A stretch of 64,000 bases of DNA, taken from positions 529,117 through 593,116 of the forward strand of contig NZ_FOYL01000003.1 in assembly GCF_900115955.1 (NCBI RefSeq), given 5' to 3'. This document shows positions 10,325 through 18,332 of this stretch, one piece after another (the stretch's first letter is position 1; every line of letters begins with the position of its first letter). The translations under genes were made by a program, and so were the position numbers. The notes below the pieces were generated by a model that worked only from the letters and a program-made list of their open reading frames with translations, was not told where the DNA came from and ran no database searches. This DNA is from Lentzea waywayandensis (GTDB lineage Bacteria > Actinomycetota > Actinomycetes > Mycobacteriales > Pseudonocardiaceae).

Positions 10325-10454
10325 ATCTGACAACTGCTGCCACGGCGCGACGGCCAGCCTAGCCACGGATTTTCGCGCCGCGAAGCAGGTCACCCGGTTG
10401 GCCCCGTCCAGAATGATGTCGCTTTCCCGCCAGCGTCTCGCTTGGAATGGCGCC

Positions 10455-11327
10455 ATGCTGGTGGACATGCAGCTCGACACGTTCTCGGAACACTTGCACT
10501 TTCAAGCACCTCTGTGTCCCGACAACCTGTTCGGCCACCTCATCGCCACCGCCGTTCCCGGAGTGGAGGAGTGGCGGGGCGGTGTCTACCGGCGAACCTT
10601 GCGACTTCCTTGCGGATTCGGCATCGTCGCATTGCAGCCGTTCCCGGAGCACGTCGCCTGCACGCTGGAACTCTCCGATTCTCGCGATTTGGCTAGTGCT
10701 CTAGACCTTTGCCGGTTTCTCCTCGACCTCGACGCCGATCCATTCGTGGTCGATGCTGCGTTGTCCGCGGATCCGCTTTTGGCGCCGCTGGTTTCCGCCG
10801 CGCCCGGCCGCCGTGTGCCGCGCACGGTGGATGGCGCGGAGTTCGCTATCCGCGCCGTGCTGGGCCAACAGGTCTCAACGAAGGCCGCGCGCACACACGC
10901 CGCACGCCTAGTCGCCGCTCACGGGACGCCGGTGGGCGACCTGTTCCTGTTCCCGCTGTCGTTCGATCCCGCGGACCTGGCGATGCCCGAGTCCCGCCGC
11001 CGCACGATGGCCGCGTTGCTCGGTGCTCTGGAGTCCGGTTTGGACCTGTCGCCGGGCGCGGACCGAGCCGTTGCGCGTGAATGGCTTTCGTCGCTGCCCG
11101 GCTTCGGCCCGTGGACCGTCGAGTCGATCCTGATGCGCTCTTTGGGCGATCCCGACGCGTTCCTGCCGACCGACCTCGGAATCCGTTTGGCCGCAGAGGC
11201 CCTGGGCCTGCCGTCGACACCGGCCGCGCTGGTCAGGCGCTCGGAGGCGTGGCGACCGTGGCGGGCGTACGCGGTGCAGCACCTGTGGGCGACCGGTGAT
11301 CACGAGGTGAACCGAATCCCGGCCTGA
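10455..11327 (+). CDS. alkA: DNA-3-methyladenine glycosylase II (AlkA family)
   Basis: A base-excision repair enzyme that removes alkylated purines. The N-terminal part (LFGHLIATAVPGVEEWRGG) matches the AlkA N-terminal domain. The catalytic part has FAIRAVLGQQVSTKAA, the helix-hairpin-helix LPGFGPWTVESI, and Asp in FLPTDLG as the expected catalytic residue. About 290 residues, normal for the family. Start choice is uncertain: ATG 10455 or 10467 both fit, while the open frame reaches back to 10398. No ada gene is nearby. Its last 95 bases are antisense to the kinase gene, an unusually long convergent overlap. Confidence 0.9.
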   Translation: MLVDMQLDTFSEHLHFQAPLCPDNLFGHLIATAVPGVEEWRGGVYRRTLRLPCGFGIVALQPFPEHVACTLELSDSRDLASALDLCRFLLDLDADPFVVDAALSADPLLAPLVSAAPGRRVPRTVDGAEFAIRAVLGQQVSTKAARTHAARLVAAHGTPVGDLFLFPLSFDPADLAMPESRRRTMAALLGALESGLDLSPGADRAVAREWLSSLPGFGPWTVESILMRSLGDPDAFLPTDLGIRLAAEALGLPSTPAALVRRSEAWRPWRAYAVQHLWATGDHEVNRIPA

Positions 11328-12180
11328 CCTGCACGCTGGAATACATCGCCGTCGAACCGTCCCGCACGAAACCGGGCAACGCCGGTGGATCCTGCGCAAA
11401 CCCTTGCAGATCCTCGAAAACCTCCAGCGCCGTCGCAGGCCGCCCGCCGGGGTCCTTGGCCAGCAACCGTTGCACCACCGGGTCGAGAGCGCCGGGCAGC
11501 CGCGGCGGCGGTTCCTTGACGTGCTTGTCGAACACCGCGTACGCCGTCGGCCCGGTGAAGAGTTGGTCGCCCGTCAGCATCTCGTGCAGCACGCACCCCA
11601 GCGCGTACAGGTCGCTGCGCGGCTCGGCGATCCCGCGCTGGATCTGCTCGGGCGCCATGTACGAGGGCGTGCCGAGGATCTGGCCGGCTCGGCTGAACGG
11701 CGCGACGTCGCTCTCCCGCAGCAGCGCGAGCCCGAAGTCCAGCACCTTCACCGCGCCGTCCGGGCACAGCATCAGGTTGGTGGGCTTGAGATCCCGGTGG
11801 CAGATGCCGCGTTCGTGCGCGGCGGCCAGGACCGCTGCGGTCTGCGCGGCGATGTTCGCGGCCCACGCCTGGGGCAGCGGCCCGAACTCGCCGACCAGGT
11901 CGGCGACCGTGACGCCGTCGACGAACTGCATGACCTGGAACAGGCGCTGCTCGTACGTCCCGAAGTCGTACAGGACCGGCACTCCGGGGTGCTCCAGCTT
12001 GGCGACGATCCTCGCTTCGCGCGCGAAGCGTTGCGCCACCTCGTCATCGCTGCCGGGCAGGCGCAGCAGCTTGACCGCGACCCGTCGATCCAGGCGCAGG
12101 TCCCGCCCCTTGTGCACGGCACCCATGCCACCCCGCCCCAGCGGCAGGTCGTCGATCTCATAGCGGTCGGCGATCAGCAC
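11233..12180 (-). CDS. Serine/threonine protein kinase (Hanks type), soluble
   Basis: A 315-residue kinase with all core motifs: glycine loop LGRGGMGAVHKG (near residue 14), catalytic Lys in VAVKLL, HRDLKPTN catalytic loop, DFG, and GTPSYMAPEQ in the activation segment. After residue about 260 comes a Pro/Ser/Thr-rich tail with no membrane span or sensor domain, so it is probably cytoplasmic. It starts with GTG 12180, nine bases after a 33-residue ORF that is itself coupled to a DNA methylase. A PP2C phosphatase lies divergently. The last 95 bases run antisense into alkA. Confidence 0.92.
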   Translation of the reverse strand: MLIADRYEIDDLPLGRGGMGAVHKGRDLRLDRRVAVKLLRLPGSDDEVAQRFAREARIVAKLEHPGVPVLYDFGTYEQRLFQVMQFVDGVTVADLVGEFGPLPQAWAANIAAQTAAVLAAAHERGICHRDLKPTNLMLCPDGAVKVLDFGLALLRESDVAPFSRAGQILGTPSYMAPEQIQRGIAEPRSDLYALGCVLHEMLTGDQLFTGPTAYAVFDKHVKEPPPRLPGALDPVVQRLLAKDPGGRPATALEVFEDLQGFAQDPPALPGFVRDGSTAMYSSVQVRPGFGSPRDHRSPTGAAPRTPATVATPPSA

Positions 12181-12189
12181 CCGGGAAGC

Positions 12190-12291
12190 CTAACTGCCGT
12201 CGCCTGTTCGCTGACCCCGCGCTTCCTCGTACGCGAGGCGACCGTAACAGCGTTTCAGGACGTCCCGAACGGGTGAATCTGCCGGAATCAC
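12190..12291 (-). CDS. Small 33-residue protein between methylase and kinase
   Basis: GTG 12291 overlaps the methylase stop in a GTGA arrangement and the frame ends nine bases before the kinase start. The peptide begins MIPADSPVRDVLKRCYGRL and looks helical and basic, with one Cys. I recognise no family. The exact coupling on both sides argues for translation, perhaps as an adaptor or simply to carry ribosomes from methylase to kinase. It could also be chance, because the frame is short. Confidence 0.45.
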   Translation of the reverse strand: MIPADSPVRDVLKRCYGRLAYEEARGQRTGDGS

Positions 12292-13670
12292 GCCGGCCCG
12301 ACCTGTCCGCCCAGGAGTCCATTGTAGCCCAAACGGACCAGCGCGGCGGCCTCGTTCAGGCCTGCTTCCAGTGCCTTGAGCTGCGCGAACGCCTGTCCGT
12401 ACCGTCGTTGTTCGGCCAGCGGCAGCGACGGCACCTGCGTCCGGCGCACGTCGAGCCGGGTCGAGCCGGTCGGCGTCCTGGCGAACGCGGCGCGCAGCAC
12501 ACCCTCGAGGAAGTCCGGGTCGACCTTGCGCGGATCGATCTCGTACGTCGCGCCCGTCGGCGACGTGACGACGTGCTTGCCGGGGGCCGCGCGGACCAGT
12601 TCGCCGATCGTCGTCATCGGGGGAGCGGCCTGTTCCCGCAACTCGGGCAGAGGTGCGAGGCCGAACGTCGGTTGCGCCGCGAGGTACGCGGACGCGTCGG
12701 TGCCGGTGCGGCGCGACGGACTGAGGTCGACGTCGTCGTCCAGCAGGTCGATCACCCGCGTGTTCGGGTCGAGCGGTCCAGGCGCCTCCAGCAGGGCGAT
12801 CTGTTCGGGCGCGCGGCCGATCGGGTTCCGCAGCAGCCACAGATCGCGGCCCGGCTGCACGGTCATCACCGCGCGCAGGGCACCGGCGCGGAGCAGGTTT
12901 CCCCTGATCCGCTTGCCAGGCCTGCGGGACGCCGCCGCCGACGGCAGCAGCACCGCGACCAGCCCGCCCGGTTTCGTCAGCGACAGGCAGTGCTGCAACC
13001 ACGCCAGCTCGGGTTCGCCGCGCGGCGGCAGCCCGTAGGTCCAGCGTGCGTCGCCCACCAGTTCCTCGTGCCCCCACGTCCGGTCGTGCCACGGCGGATC
13101 GCACACCACCGCGTCGGCCTTCTCCTGGACGCCGTTGTGCCGCAACGAGTCGCCGGTGAAGATCTGCGCGTGCGGCATCCGGCGCCGCGCGATCACCGCC
13201 GACACCGGATCCAGCTCCTGCCCGATCTTGTTCCGCGCCTTGGAGGCCCTCAAAAGACTTCCCGTGCCGCACGCCGGATCGATCACCGTGTCGCCGTCGG
13301 TCGTCGCCAGCACGACCTCGATGACCTCGGGCGGAGTGGGGTTCAACAGCCGTGAGTGGGCTTCGAGATAGCGCTCGTGCAGGAACTCGAACGTCTGCGC
13401 GTCGGCCTCGACCGCGGCCAGCGCCTCACCGAGCTTCAGGTCGTCCGCGGTCCGCAGCTGGGTCCACAGCCGCTCGGCCGGCGAGACCCGGAACGGTTTT
13501 CCGTTGCGCCGAAGCCATGACTCGACGTCGCGCAGCAGGTACAACGGACTGGAGGCCGTCCCACCGACCGGCGCCGGGAAGTCCTCGAACCGCCGCCGCC
13601 AGTTCGACACCGCCGCCCGCCCCACATCAGCGAGGCGCGCGATGTCACCGGCGTTGACCGTCTCATCCAT
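12288..13670 (-). CDS. N-6 adenine DNA methylase with N-terminal helix-turn-helix
   Basis: About 460 residues. The N-terminus (GDIARLADVGRAAVSNWRRR) is a DNA-binding helix-turn-helix. The methylase core follows with SAM motif I DPACGTGSLL (near residue 130) and catalytic motif IV CDPPWH, a DPPW form of the usual NPPF/Y. The last 120 residues resemble the recognition and helical parts of type I HsdS subunits (VPSLPLAEQRRYG), so specificity may be fused. No restriction nuclease is adjacent. The frame opens at GTG 13676, but a promoter-like TTGTGA-N17-TACGGT places transcription near ATG 13670, suggesting a leaderless mRNA. Confidence 0.85.
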   Translation of the reverse strand: MDETVNAGDIARLADVGRAAVSNWRRRFEDFPAPVGGTASSPLYLLRDVESWLRRNGKPFRVSPAERLWTQLRTADDLKLGEALAAVEADAQTFEFLHERYLEAHSRLLNPTPPEVIEVVLATTDGDTVIDPACGTGSLLRASKARNKIGQELDPVSAVIARRRMPHAQIFTGDSLRHNGVQEKADAVVCDPPWHDRTWGHEELVGDARWTYGLPPRGEPELAWLQHCLSLTKPGGLVAVLLPSAAASRRPGKRIRGNLLRAGALRAVMTVQPGRDLWLLRNPIGRAPEQIALLEAPGPLDPNTRVIDLLDDDVDLSPSRRTGTDASAYLAAQPTFGLAPLPELREQAAPPMTTIGELVRAAPGKHVVTSPTGATYEIDPRKVDPDFLEGVLRAAFARTPTGSTRLDVRRTQVPSLPLAEQRRYGQAFAQLKALEAGLNEAAALVRLGYNGLLGGQVGPA

Positions 13671-13708
13671 GTTCACAACCGTATTGCTTGTGAACTCACT
13701 TCACAACT
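13671..13708. promoter_or_regulatory. Inverted repeat and promoter between methylase and PP2C genes
   Basis: GTTCACAA (13671-13678) and TTGTGAAC (13688-13695) form an 8-base inverted repeat with a 9-base spacer. A third half-site TTCACAA is at 13700-13706. On the minus strand TTGTGA (13706-13701), 17 bases, then TACGGT (13683-13678) reads as a -35/-10 pair that overlaps the repeat. The methylase has its own helix-turn-helix and could bind here. Confidence 0.6.
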
Positions 13709-13722
13709 GGTGTACTGGAGAC

Positions 13723-14418
13723 ATGACACACGAGCTGCGCATCGCCGTGGCGACCGATCCTGGGCTCGTTCGCGAGCACAACGAGGACTCGGTCTACGTC
13801 CGCGCGGACCTGCAGGCCGTGGCGGACGGCATGGGCGGCCACGAGCACGGCGAAGTGGCCAGCGCGCTCGCGGTGAACGTCTTAGCCGGCTGGCAGGGCG
13901 ACCTGGGCCCCGCGGTCTCCGAGATCGCGCGCAGACTCGACGCCGAGACGCCCCAGGGCGCCGGCACCACCCTCACCGCCATCCGCTGGGAGGGCCTCGC
14001 CTTCCAGCTGGCGCACATCGGCGACTCCCGCGCGTACCTGCTCAGGGAAGGCGAGCTCCGCCAGATCTCCCACGACCACACCATGGTGCAGGCACTGGTG
14101 GACGCGGGCCGAATGACGCCGGAAGAGGCGCTGGTCCATCCGCGCCGCGCCTACGTGTTGCGCGCCTTGCAGTCCGGCAACTCGCACGACCCGGACCTGA
14201 CCTGGCACCAGGCCAAGGTCGAGGACCGCTACCTGCTGTGCAGCGACGGCCTGACGGACTACACGGACATCGACGACGTCCACGAGATCCTGCTGTCCAC
14301 AGAGGACGGAACAGACGCGGCCTGGCAGCTGATCGCGCTGGCGAACGGCAACGGCGGCCCGGACAACATCACCTGCGTGATCATCGACGTGATCCGCAAG
14401 AAGTGGTGGCAGCGCTAG
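13723..14418 (+). CDS. PP2C-family protein serine/threonine phosphatase
   Basis: A 231-residue PPM phosphatase that removes phosphate from Ser/Thr. Metal-binding motifs are present in order: REHNEDS near residue 20, VADGMGGHEHGE near 37, IGDSRAYLL, CSDGLTD and GGPDNITC near the end. There is no membrane segment, so it is cytoplasmic. ATG 13723 follows GGAG. The open frame extends upstream to 13504, but that part overlaps the methylase gene. It lies divergent from a methylase-kinase operon and is the natural counter-enzyme of the kinase at 11233-12180. Confidence 0.93.
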   Translation: MTHELRIAVATDPGLVREHNEDSVYVRADLQAVADGMGGHEHGEVASALAVNVLAGWQGDLGPAVSEIARRLDAETPQGAGTTLTAIRWEGLAFQLAHIGDSRAYLLREGELRQISHDHTMVQALVDAGRMTPEEALVHPRRAYVLRALQSGNSHDPDLTWHQAKVEDRYLLCSDGLTDYTDIDDVHEILLSTEDGTDAAWQLIALANGNGGPDNITCVIIDVIRKKWWQR

Positions 14419-14436
14419 GAAGTCCGCGCATGGAAA

Positions 14437-14465
14437 CGGCCCCCGGCACAGCGTGCCGAGGGCCG
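14437..14465. terminator. Stem-loop terminator between convergent genes
   Basis: A 13-base stem with one mismatch (14437-14449 with 14453-14465) closes an AGC loop. It sits between the PP2C gene and the convergent hydrolase gene. There is no clear U-tract, so it is the intrinsic-hairpin type common in high-GC actinomycetes. Confidence 0.65.
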
Positions 14466-14482
14466 CAGCTCTGAAGGGGGTG

Positions 14483-16252
14483 TTACAGGTTGGCCGGCAT
14501 GCCCGACTCGTCGGCAGCCGCCGTCGAGGAACCGCTCAGCAGGTCCTTGACGATCTTGTTGGCTTCCTTCACCGCGGGCGTGATCATCTTGATCTTCACC
14601 TTGCCGTTGGTGAGCTTGCCGCCGACGTCGAACGTCTTGTCCTCGTTCGGCAGCGGGAGCGCCTGGCAGCCCGTGAACTGCTTGCGCGGGGTGGCACCGG
14701 TCTGGAAGTAGAAGACGATCGGGTCGTCGACGCAGTCCGTGTTGTACGGGAACAGGCCGTGCGAGCCCTCGTTGTCGACGCTGATCAGCTTGGCGTTCGG
14801 CAGCGCCTTCGCCGTGGCGAGGCCACCCTCGTACGCGGTGGCGGCGTCGAGCTCGGACTGCGCGACCAGCAGACGCGGGAACGTCTTCTTGTCCGGCTTC
14901 GGCATCGAGTTCTTCGTCGGCCAGTAGGCGCACAGCGGCGTGCTCATGAACGGCGCGATGAACGGCGCGTTCACGGTCAGGTCAGCCAGCCAGTAGTTCC
15001 AGTAGTGCAGGTTCTGGTTCCACTGACCGTCCTGGCAGCGGATCGCCTCGAACGTCGCGTCCCAGGTCTCGACCTCGGCGGCGGCGGTCGTGGTCTTCAC
15101 CGCGACGCGCTCCTTCTTGGCGATCGCGGCGAGAGCGTTGGTCTTGGCCTTCGCGATGAACGCCTTGTTCTCGTCGGTGAGGCCCGGGATCGTCAGCATC
15201 TTCGCGACGATCTGCTCGACCTTCTCCGACTCGGTGCCCTGCGCGGCGGCGTCGATCACCGAGGCCACCGCGGACGCGGCGACGTGGTACTGCGAGGTGT
15301 CGTACATCGCCGGGATCACGAACCACGCGACGAACAGCTGCCCGATGAACTCACGGGTGCCGCCGGCCTTCTCCCAGTTGCGGCGGATCTCCATCGGGTC
15401 GGTGCCCTGGCCGTACTTGGCGTCGCTGCGGGCCATGAACGGCAGCAGCGCCTCCTGGAACTGGCGGTCGCGGGTGCGCGGCTGCAGGTCCCAGGTGTTC
15501 TCCAGCGTCGACTGCGAGGCGTCGACGGCCGAGTCGAGCAGGAAGCGGTGCGCCTTGCTCGGGAACGTGGCGGCGTACCAGGTGCCGAGCCACGTGCCGT
15601 AGGAGTAGCCGATGTAGCTCATCTTCTTCTCGCCGAGCACGACGCGGATGAAGTCCATGTCGTAGGCGGTCTGCTCGGTGGTGATGAACTGGGTCAGCGG
15701 GTTCTCGAGGCAGCCGTCGACCTTGGCCTTGTTCAGCACGTTGATGTCAGTGCTGTTCGGGACGGTGTAGCTGCAGGTGAGCGGTGAGGAGAGGCCGACG
15801 CCGCGCGGGTCGAAGCCGATGAAGTCGTACTGGCCGGCGAGGACCGGGGTGCGCAGGGCCATCGCCGCGCCCCACGGCAGGCCGGAGCCGCCGGGGCCAC
15901 CGGGGTTGACCAGCGCGATGCCCTGACGGCTGGTGCCCTTGTACGCGGTCTCGGTCTTGGAGACGCGGATGCCGATCGTGTTGCCGTCGGCCGGGTTGTG
16001 CCAGTCGCGCGGGACCTGGATGGTCGCGCAGGCGAGGCCCTTGACGGTCTTGAACTTCGCGACGGTCTCCGGAGCGACGCCGGGGAAGGCGCACTCCTCC
16101 CAGGTCACCTTCTGAGTGGCGAGCGCGCCCGCGAGCTTCTGCGTGTCCGGGTCCTGCTTGGCCGCCGCGCCGGCCGCCGGCGTGAGCACGATGCTCGTCG
16201 CGATCAGTGCCCCTGTCAGCGCGGCGATGCCGCCTCTGAAGTACTTCCTCAC
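14483..16252 (-). CDS. Secreted alpha/beta hydrolase, tripeptidyl aminopeptidase (TAP) family
   Basis: A 589-residue secreted exopeptidase-like protein. GTG 16252 gives a signal peptide (MRKYFRGGIAALTGALIATS onward, ending near AAGAAA), with GGAAGGG eight bases before; further upstream codons are not needed. Motifs: NPGGPGGSG oxyanion loop, GFDPRGVG, nucleophile elbow GYSYGTWLG, and a C-terminal TAP-like part with SELDAATAYEGG (Asp) and NEGSHGLF (His). Relatives remove tripeptides or single residues from peptide N-termini outside the cell. It is downstream of, and on the same strand as, a LuxR-type regulator. Confidence 0.9.
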   Translation of the reverse strand: MRKYFRGGIAALTGALIATSIVLTPAAGAAAKQDPDTQKLAGALATQKVTWEECAFPGVAPETVAKFKTVKGLACATIQVPRDWHNPADGNTIGIRVSKTETAYKGTSRQGIALVNPGGPGGSGLPWGAAMALRTPVLAGQYDFIGFDPRGVGLSSPLTCSYTVPNSTDINVLNKAKVDGCLENPLTQFITTEQTAYDMDFIRVVLGEKKMSYIGYSYGTWLGTWYAATFPSKAHRFLLDSAVDASQSTLENTWDLQPRTRDRQFQEALLPFMARSDAKYGQGTDPMEIRRNWEKAGGTREFIGQLFVAWFVIPAMYDTSQYHVAASAVASVIDAAAQGTESEKVEQIVAKMLTIPGLTDENKAFIAKAKTNALAAIAKKERVAVKTTTAAAEVETWDATFEAIRCQDGQWNQNLHYWNYWLADLTVNAPFIAPFMSTPLCAYWPTKNSMPKPDKKTFPRLLVAQSELDAATAYEGGLATAKALPNAKLISVDNEGSHGLFPYNTDCVDDPIVFYFQTGATPRKQFTGCQALPLPNEDKTFDVGGKLTNGKVKIKMITPAVKEANKIVKDLLSGSSTAAADESGMPANL

Positions 16253-16429
16253 TGGTGGATCCCTTCCTGCCCCCGCACGGCCGGGTGAGGCCGCGCTTGC
16301 AACAGAGGAGAAGGGGAAAACCACGCGTTTAACACTCCTGGGTGATGGCAGAAAGTCGCCATGTCTGGAAACCGTCACCAAACGTGTTCACAGAGTGATG
16401 AAGATCAGTTTCTCAATTACCTTGGGTGA

Positions 16430-17323
16430 CTAAAGCCAACCGCGCCGTGACGCCTGCACGCCGAGCTGGAACCGCGTCTGCGCACCCAGCAACTGCTGCA
16501 ACCGGCTCACCCTGCGGTGCACCGTGCGCTCGCTGATCCCTAGCTCACGTGCGATCGACTCGTCCGTCAGACCCGCGCTGAGCAGTGCCATCAGCCTCCG
16601 GGTCGCGGTGGTCGGCTCCTCCCGGGTGACCTCCTGGCCGCCGGGAGTGATCGACACCGCCATCCGCCAGAACGCCTCGAACAACTCGATGAGCGCGCTC
16701 AGTAGCACGGACGGGTGAATGAGAAGTGCCACCACGTTCCCGCCGGTGACCGTCGGCACCGCGATCAACGCCCGGTCCGAATCGGCGATCACGAGCTTGA
16801 GCGGCACACCGGGAAACGTCCGCGCCTGCTCGCCCACCGCGATGCTCTCCTGCACCGACGCGAACCCCCGCTCGGTCTGCAGCAGCGCCGACTCGTACAC
16901 GACCCGATAGCCGACGCCGCGGGCCAGCGCCGGAGGCTGTGCGGGACTCGCCTCCGGCTGCGGGCTCAGGTACGAACCGGGGTCGAGCGCCCGGATCTCC
17001 GACTTCGCCTGGCTCTGCATCTCCTCGAACGCGCTGATCACCTCGGCCGCGTCCTTGAGCACCTCGACGAAGTCGACCTCTTTCGCGCCACGGGTGGCGT
17101 AGGCGGCGGCCAGGAACTCGGCGGTCTCCCTGGCTCTGACGGCCGCGGCCTCGTGCCCGGACGCGATCGCGGCCAGCGCCGACCGCGGCGGCCGCACGTC
17201 GTTGTTCCTGATCAGCCCGAGTCGTTCGAGCTCCGCGCGCGCCGGGCCGGCCTCCGCGCCGTCGTCTCCGCGCAGCATCGCCAGGTAGAGCTTCTCGGCC
17301 TCCGGCGACAGCCCCTCGTGCAC
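16430..17323 (-). CDS. LuxR-type helix-turn-helix regulator with TrmB-like N-terminus
   Basis: A 297-residue regulator. I start at GTG 17323, preceded by GAGGGGAG; the frame is open further but with no signal. The N-terminal 70 residues (LSPEAEKLYLAMLRGD) look like the winged-helix beginning of TrmB-like actinomycete regulators. A middle segment (about 130-230) resembles their phospholipase-D-like ligand region. The C-terminal LuxR helix-turn-helix is SAGLTDESIARELGISERTV. Such proteins commonly control neighbouring secreted enzymes; the hydrolase gene 178 bases downstream is a candidate, though nothing in the sequence proves it. Confidence 0.8.
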   Translation of the reverse strand: MHEGLSPEAEKLYLAMLRGDDGAEAGPARAELERLGLIRNNDVRPPRSALAAIASGHEAAAVRARETAEFLAAAYATRGAKEVDFVEVLKDAAEVISAFEEMQSQAKSEIRALDPGSYLSPQPEASPAQPPALARGVGYRVVYESALLQTERGFASVQESIAVGEQARTFPGVPLKLVIADSDRALIAVPTVTGGNVVALLIHPSVLLSALIELFEAFWRMAVSITPGGQEVTREEPTTATRRLMALLSAGLTDESIARELGISERTVHRRVSRLQQLLGAQTRFQLGVQASRRGWL

Positions 17324-17381
17324 CCGACTCCCCTCGGTGGTTCTGAACCGAAGGTACCTGCTCAGACGGGAGGAACACGCC

Positions 17382-18197
17382 TTAGGCGAACCGGCGCATC
17401 GCCCCGAGGAACATCGCGTCGAACGCCCGGTCGGACAGCACCCTGCGCGCGAACAGGATCGGCCGCGCCCCGAACCCCGCCGCATAGCGCGTGCGCGGCC
17501 TCCTGGCCTCGGCCGCCTTCACGATGACGTCCGCGATGACCTTCGGCTCACTGCCGCGATCCATCTGCGAGAAGAACCCGGCCAACTGCTTGACCTGCCC
17601 CGCATAGGCCCCGCCGCCAGAGGTCTTCTTGAGGTTCTCGACCGCGATCCCGCCCCACTCGGTCTTGATCCCACCGGGCTGGATCACCACGACGTCGATC
17701 CCGAACGGCTTCAACTCGAGCCGCAGCGAGTCGCTCAGCCCCTCCACCGCGAACTTCGTCGAGTGGTACCAGGCCCCGAGCGGTTCGTAGATCCGCCCGC
17801 CGATCGACGAGACGTTGATGATCCGCCCGCGCCCGGCCTCCCGCATGTGCGGCGACACCAGCTGAACCAGCCGCGCCAGCCCGAACACGTTGACCTCGAA
17901 CTGGTACCGCGCCTCGTCCAGCGGCACGTCCTCGACAGCGCCGTACGACCCGTACCCGGCGTTGTTCACGAGCACGTCGATCCGCCCGGCCTCCGCGATG
18001 ATCTTCTTGACCCCGTCGATCATCGACCCGTCGTTGGTGACGTCCATCTCCAGCACCCGGATGCCCTGCGCGGCGAGCCCTTCCATCCGCTGCACCCGGC
18101 GCGCCGCCGCGTACACCGTGTAACCGGCTTTGTGCAGCTCAACTGCCGTGGACTCGCCGATCCCCGACGAGGCACCCGTGACCAGTGCGACCTTCAT
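17382..18197 (-). CDS. Short-chain dehydrogenase/reductase
   Basis: A 271-residue classical SDR. The N-terminal nucleotide motif is VTGASSGIG (6-14), followed by NNAGYG near 87, the catalytic Ser in INVSSIGG, and YHSTK as the Tyr-xxx-Lys pair near 153-157. Arg residues after the second strand (AARRV) suggest NADP(H) preference. The substrate is unknown. It lies divergent from a TetR gene, and the 135-base gap holds palindromic operators, so TetR control is likely. Confidence 0.92.
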   Translation of the reverse strand: MKVALVTGASSGIGESTAVELHKAGYTVYAAARRVQRMEGLAAQGIRVLEMDVTNDGSMIDGVKKIIAEAGRIDVLVNNAGYGSYGAVEDVPLDEARYQFEVNVFGLARLVQLVSPHMREAGRGRIINVSSIGGRIYEPLGAWYHSTKFAVEGLSDSLRLELKPFGIDVVVIQPGGIKTEWGGIAVENLKKTSGGGAYAGQVKQLAGFFSQMDRGSEPKVIADVIVKAAEARRPRTRYAAGFGARPILFARRVLSDRAFDAMFLGAMRRFA

Positions 18198-18280
18198 GAC
18201 CTGCTCCTGACTGACCGGTTGGTTGGACTAACTAACTGTTTGGTTGCTAGAACTAGGCAACCACGTTCGCGGCGGCGTGT

Positions 18281-18316
18281 CAACTAACTGGTTAGTTGTC
18301 GCGACCAACCGGTTGG
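18281..18316. promoter_or_regulatory. TetR-type operators between SDR and TetR genes
   Basis: CAACTAAC-TG-GTTAGTTG (18281-18298) and the perfect palindrome CCAACCGGTTGG (18305-18316) lie just before the TetR start. A weaker related repeat built from GTTGGTT and ACTAACT is at about 18216-18238, near the SDR start. This supports autorepression and co-control of the SDR. Confidence 0.7.
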
Positions 18317-18332
18317 TTAGGATGGAGGAGTG

